Shown: piece after piece, positions 59,112 to 64,000 of the stretch
Numbering within the stretch: position 1 is the first letter of the stretch
Layout of the letters: each line of letters opens with the position of its first letter
Assembly (NCBI RefSeq): GCF_900105885.1
Contig: NZ_LT629780.1
Coordinates: 2,356,001-2,420,000 of the forward strand
Direction of reading: 5' to 3'
DNA length: 64,000 nucleotides
Source: Pseudomonas guangdongensis
GTDB taxonomy: Bacteria; Pseudomonadota; Gammaproteobacteria; Pseudomonadales; Pseudomonadaceae
The notes under the pieces: model-generated
The model's input: only the letters and a program-made list of their open reading frames with translations
Databases searched by the model: none
What the model was told of the DNA's origin: nothing
Translations under genes and position numbers: made by a program

Positions 59112-60302
59112 ATGCATACAATCAGTGCCAAGCTGCTGGTCGTCGATGATAACGACGGGGTGCGCGCCCATTTGGCCGCCTACCTTGAAGATGCCGGTTT
59201 CTGCGTCCTGCAGGCCGCCAGCGCATTGCGCGGCCTGCAGCTGTTCGAGCTGGAACAGCCCGATCTGGTGATCTGCGACCTGGGCCTGCCGCAGCAGTCC
59301 GGCAAGGAGCTGGTGCGGCGCATTCTGGAGTGCGACGGCGACGCGCCGGTGATCGCGACCTCCGATGCCGGTGTGGTGAGCGACGCCGTCGAGGCTTTGC
59401 GCCTCGGCGCGGTCGACTATCTGGTCAAGCCGCTGGACGATCTGGCGATGCTCGAGCACTCGGTGCGTCGCGCGCTGGATCGTGCGCGCCTGCGCCAGGA
59501 AAACCGTCGTTACCGCGAACGGCTGGAGGCCGCCAACCGCGAGTTGCAGGCCAGCCTCAGCCTGCTGCAGGAAGACCAGGACGCCGGGCGCCACGTGCAG
59601 ATGAACATGCTGCCGGTAACGCCCTGGCAGGCGGGCGAGTTCCGCTTCGCCCACCAGATCATCCCCTCGCTGTACCTGTCCGGCGACTTCGTCGACTACT
59701 TCCGCGTCGACGAGCGGCGCATCGCCTTCTACCTGGCCGACGTCTCCGGGCATGGCGCCTCGTCGGCCTTCGTCACCGTGCTGCTCAAGTTCATGACCAC
59801 GCGACTGCTCTACGAGTCGCGGCGCAACCGGCAGCGCACGCTGCCCGAGTTTCGTCCCTCCGACGTGCTGGCGCACATCAATCGCGGCCTGATCAACTGC
59901 AAGCTCGGCAAGCATGTGACCATGCTCGGCGGGGTGATCGACGAAACCACCGGCACCATGACCTACAGCATCGGCGGCCATCTGCCGCTGCCGGTGCTGT
60001 ACAGCGAGGGTCAGGCCCGTTATCTGGAAGGGCGCGGCCTGCCGGTCGGCCTGTTCGAGGACGCCAGCTACGAAGATCACGAGCTGCAGTTGCCGGAAGC
60101 CTTCAGCCTGACGCTGCTCTCCGACGGTATCCTCGACCTGCTGCCGGGCGAGACGCTGAAGGACAAGGAAGCGGCGCTGCCGCAGTGCGTCTGCGAGGCC
60201 GGCGGCAGTCTCGACGGACTGCGCCGCGTGTTCGGGCTGGCCAACCTGGGCGAGATGCCCGATGATATCGCGTTGCTGGTGCTGAGCAGGAATTTTGCAT
60301 GA
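59112..60302 (+). CDS. rssB: Response regulator with PP2C-type phosphatase domain (RssB-like)
   Basis: A 396-residue protein. The receiver domain (1-125) keeps VDDNDG, phospho-acceptor Asp56 in VICDLGLP and Lys106 in LVKPLDD. A linker helix (about 125-160) joins a PP2C/SpoIIE domain (about 180-395) with metal ligands in SGDFVDYF, YLADVSGHG and MPDDIAL. In Pseudomonas this RssB partners the anti-anti-sigma factor RssC to control RpoS. Its stop overlaps the start of rssC by ATGA. Confidence 0.9.
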   Translation: MHTISAKLLVVDDNDGVRAHLAAYLEDAGFCVLQAASALRGLQLFELEQPDLVICDLGLPQQSGKELVRRILECDGDAPVIATSDAGVVSDAVEALRLGAVDYLVKPLDDLAMLEHSVRRALDRARLRQENRRYRERLEAANRELQASLSLLQEDQDAGRHVQMNMLPVTPWQAGEFRFAHQIIPSLYLSGDFVDYFRVDERRIAFYLADVSGHGASSAFVTVLLKFMTTRLLYESRRNRQRTLPEFRPSDVLAHINRGLINCKLGKHVTMLGGVIDETTGTMTYSIGGHLPLPVLYSEGQARYLEGRGLPVGLFEDASYEDHELQLPEAFSLTLLSDGILDLLPGETLKDKEAALPQCVCEAGGSLDGLRRVFGLANLGEMPDDIALLVLSRNFA

Positions 60303-60781
60303 GTACGGGTAAGATCCAGTTCGCCGAACAGGACGGCACCTTCGCCCTCAAGTTTGTCGGCGAAGTCCGCTTGACGCTGTGTTCGGCGCTGGATGCGACC
60401 ATCGAGAAGATCTTTGGCGCGGGTAATTTCTCCTCGATCATCATCGATCTGACGGAGGCTTCGAATATCGACAGCACGACCCTCGGCCTGCTGGCCAAGC
60501 TGTCGATCCTGTCGCGGCAGAAGATCGGTCTGCTGCCGACCCTGGTGACCACCAATCCGGACATCACACGCCTGCTCGAGTCGATGGGCTTCGAGCGGGT
60601 ATTTAACATGGTCGGTACGCCGGTGCCTTGTCCGGAATGCCTGCGCGACCTGCCGGCGCAGGATCTCTCCGAGGCGCTGGTGAAGACCAAGGTGCTGGAG
60701 GCGCACCGTATCCTCATGGGTCTCAACGAGCACAACCGCGAGGCCTTCCGCGATCTGGTCTCCGCACTGGAGCGGCACTGA
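60299..60781 (+). CDS. rssC: STAS-domain anti-anti-sigma factor (RssC-like)
   Basis: A 160-residue STAS protein. The core (about 5-110) contains IIIDLTEASNIDSTTLGLLAKL, with Ser59 as the likely phosphorylation site, and a C-terminal helical extension (about 115-160) with CPECLRDLPAQ. It is predicted to be dephosphorylated by the neighbouring PP2C domain and to affect RpoS levels through RssB. Its ATG overlaps the rssB stop. Confidence 0.9.
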   Translation: MSTGKIQFAEQDGTFALKFVGEVRLTLCSALDATIEKIFGAGNFSSIIIDLTEASNIDSTTLGLLAKLSILSRQKIGLLPTLVTTNPDITRLLESMGFERVFNMVGTPVPCPECLRDLPAQDLSEALVKTKVLEAHRILMGLNEHNREAFRDLVSALERH

Positions 60782-60817
60782 ACCGACGCAAGTCGCAGCA
60801 TTTCAACTTCATGAGCC

Positions 60818-60855
60818 CACAAAAAAGCCGCACCCTCGGGCGCGGCTTTTTTGTG
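60818..60855. terminator. Terminator between rssC and tal
   Basis: A 14-bp stem (60818-60831 with 60842-60855) has a 10-nt loop, contains a run of six A on one arm and six T on the other, and serves both convergent genes. Confidence 0.9.
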
Positions 60856-60862
60856 TCGAGCG

Positions 60863-61789
60863 TCAGGCGTGTGCCGCCAGCAGCGCTTCGAGCTTTTCCT
60901 GATCGCGGGCGAACAGGCGAATACCCTCGGCCAGCTTCTCGGTGGCCATGGCGTCCTCGTTGAGGCGCCAGCGGAAGCCGCTCTCGTCGAGGCTCTCGCG
61001 TGGCTCGCCGGCAGTGCCCGGCGCCAGACGGCGCGGCAGCTCGCCCTCGGCGTCGGCCAACTGCTGCAGCAGCTCCGGGCTGATGGTCAGGCGGTCGCAG
61101 CCGGCCAGCTGTTCGATCTGGCCGATATTACGGAAGCTGGCGCCCATCACCACGGTTCCGTAGCCGTTGGCCTTGTAGTAGTCGTAGATGCGGGTGACCG
61201 AGCGCACGCCCGGGTCTTCGGCGCCGGCGAAGTCGCGACCCTTGGCCTTCTTGTGCCAGTCGTAGATGCGCCCGACGAAGGGCGAGATGAGGAACACCCC
61301 GGCATCGGCACAGGCCTGGGCCTGAGCGAAGGAGAACAGCAGAGTCAGGTTGGTCTGGATGCCCTGGCGCTCCAGTTGCTCGGCGGCGCGGATGCCTTCC
61401 CAGGTTGCGGCGACCTTGATCAGTACCCGCTCGCGACCGATGCCGGCCTGCTCGTACAGGCCAATCAGGCGCCGCGCGCGCTCGGCGGTGGCGGCGCTGT
61501 CGAAGGACAGCCGCGAATCCACTTCGGTGGAGACGCGGCCGGGAACGATCTGCAGGATCTCGCGGCCCACCGCCACCGCGAAGCGGTCGCAGGCCAGCCC
61601 GAGATCCTGTCCTGCACTGGCGATGGCGGCCTGCAGTTGTCCGGCATAGCGGGGCAGAGCGGCGGCCTTGAGCAGCAGCGAGGGATTGGTGGTGGCGTCC
61701 ACCGGCTGCAGGCGGGCAATGGCCTCGACGTCGCCGGTGTCGGCGACCACGGTGGTGTACAGCTTGAGTTGCTCCAGCTTGGAAGTCAT
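60863..61789 (-). CDS. tal: Transaldolase
   Basis: A 308-residue pentose-phosphate enzyme moving dihydroxyacetone units between sedoheptulose 7-phosphate and glyceraldehyde 3-phosphate. Family blocks: [28 protein letters not shown], and the Schiff-base Lys125 in [19 protein letters not shown], with [18 protein letters not shown]. Length and motifs fit TalB-type transaldolase. Divergent from nothing on its right: it lies downstream of dusA on the same strand (168 bp between them). Confidence 0.96.
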   Translation of the reverse strand: MTSKLEQLKLYTTVVADTGDVEAIARLQPVDATTNPSLLLKAAALPRYAGQLQAAIASAGQDLGLACDRFAVAVGREILQIVPGRVSTEVDSRLSFDSAATAERARRLIGLYEQAGIGRERVLIKVAATWEGIRAAEQLERQGIQTNLTLLFSFAQAQACADAGVFLISPFVGRIYDWHKKAKGRDFAGAEDPGVRSVTRIYDYYKANGYGTVVMGASFRNIGQIEQLAGCDRLTISPELLQQLADAEGELPRRLAPGTAGEPRESLDESGFRWRLNEDAMATEKLAEGIRLFARDQEKLEALLAAHA

Positions 61790-61957
61790 CTGACAAGAAC
61801 CCTGTCGTTACAGATGCTTCGACATTAACCGAGCAGCGCACCCCGGCTCAATGGGCTTGCGCCCCGGCAGGTTGCGGCAACGCCGTGCTTGCCGGAGTCC
61901 GAGCCTGCCGCAGGGCCTCGGTGATCCGGGGCGACTTTCCGGCGTATCTCGGCGGGC

Positions 61958-62965
<1,008 letters not shown>

Positions 62966-62990
62966 GAAAAAGGCCTGTTTTTAGGGCTTT

Positions 62991-63010
62991 GTGCACACGC
63001 AGTGCACACG
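62991..63010. repeat. Paired GTGCACACG direct repeats upstream of dusA
   Basis: Two copies of GTGCACACG, at 62991-62999 and 63002-63010, are 11 bp apart start to start (one helical turn), each holding the palindrome GTGCAC. They sit between the dusA ATG and the IS3 element and could be integrase arm sites, a repressor site or the remains of one. Confidence 0.5.
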
Positions 63011-63057
63011 AAGGGCATGAACAGGGGTATGATACAGGCATGCGCGGGTTGTAGTGG

Positions 63058-64000
<943 letters not shown>

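Overview
The window is a stretch of gammaproteobacterial chromosome, almost certainly from Pseudomonas or a close relative. The evidence is the high G+C, strong G/C-ending codon bias, the sigX-oprF and crfX-cmpX neighbours, rssB-rssC, ppsR-ppsA, minCDE followed by rluA, and gene products that read like Pseudomonas orthologues over their full length. It is essentially core genome. No CRISPR array, prophage, rRNA operon or large accessory island is visible until the last kilobase.

Layout: 1-5 kb holds the tail of an unknown gene, rdgC, tRNA-Val and tRNA-Asp, an FKBP lipoprotein, a gene-free stretch with DnaA boxes, a three-gene operon led by an XRE regulator, and a short EAL phosphodiesterase. 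5-17 kb holds prc, a quinone oxidoreductase, a HAD phosphatase with apeB, rluA with minEDC, a lipid A acyltransferase, a pirin, and an MlaA-like protein overlapping an alpha/beta hydrolase. 17-30 kb holds ppc, adk, tsaB, a DUF72 gene, an EamA transporter, rsmJ, a NYN-domain gene, a ComEA-like gene, ppsR/ppsA and another hydrolase. 30-36 kb is rraA, cmaX, crfX, cmpX, sigX, oprF and a hemerythrin: cell-envelope and membrane-stress functions under or next to an ECF sigma factor. 36-44.6 kb is a cobalamin-riboswitch-led operon for the late steps of B12 synthesis (cobO, cobB, bluB, cobD, cobC, cobQ, cobU, cobT and a phosphatase), apparently lacking cobS/cobV and broken up by palindromic repeats. 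44.6-53.7 kb holds a DUF4824/DUF2157 membrane pair, htpX, alaA, msrB with a DUF815 ATPase, sixA, a solitary DUF262/DUF1524 protein and a glutathione transferase. 53.8-63 kb holds tRNA-Glu and three tandem tRNA-Gly genes, an ABC exporter, queF, a second MlaA homologue, the rssB/rssC sigma-S control pair, tal and dusA. 63-64 kb is an IS3-family element beside the 5' end of dusA, a known integration hot spot.

No complete new system is obvious. The best leads are: a full-length DUF262/DUF1524 protein whose nuclease residues look substituted; a 168-bp tandem tRNA-Gly repeat whose spacers keep three hairpins; a DnaA-box cluster far from any oriC gene context; the overlapping hydrolase/MlaA-like pair; and the dusA/IS3 junction, where the first ~35 codons of dusA have foreign-looking codon use.
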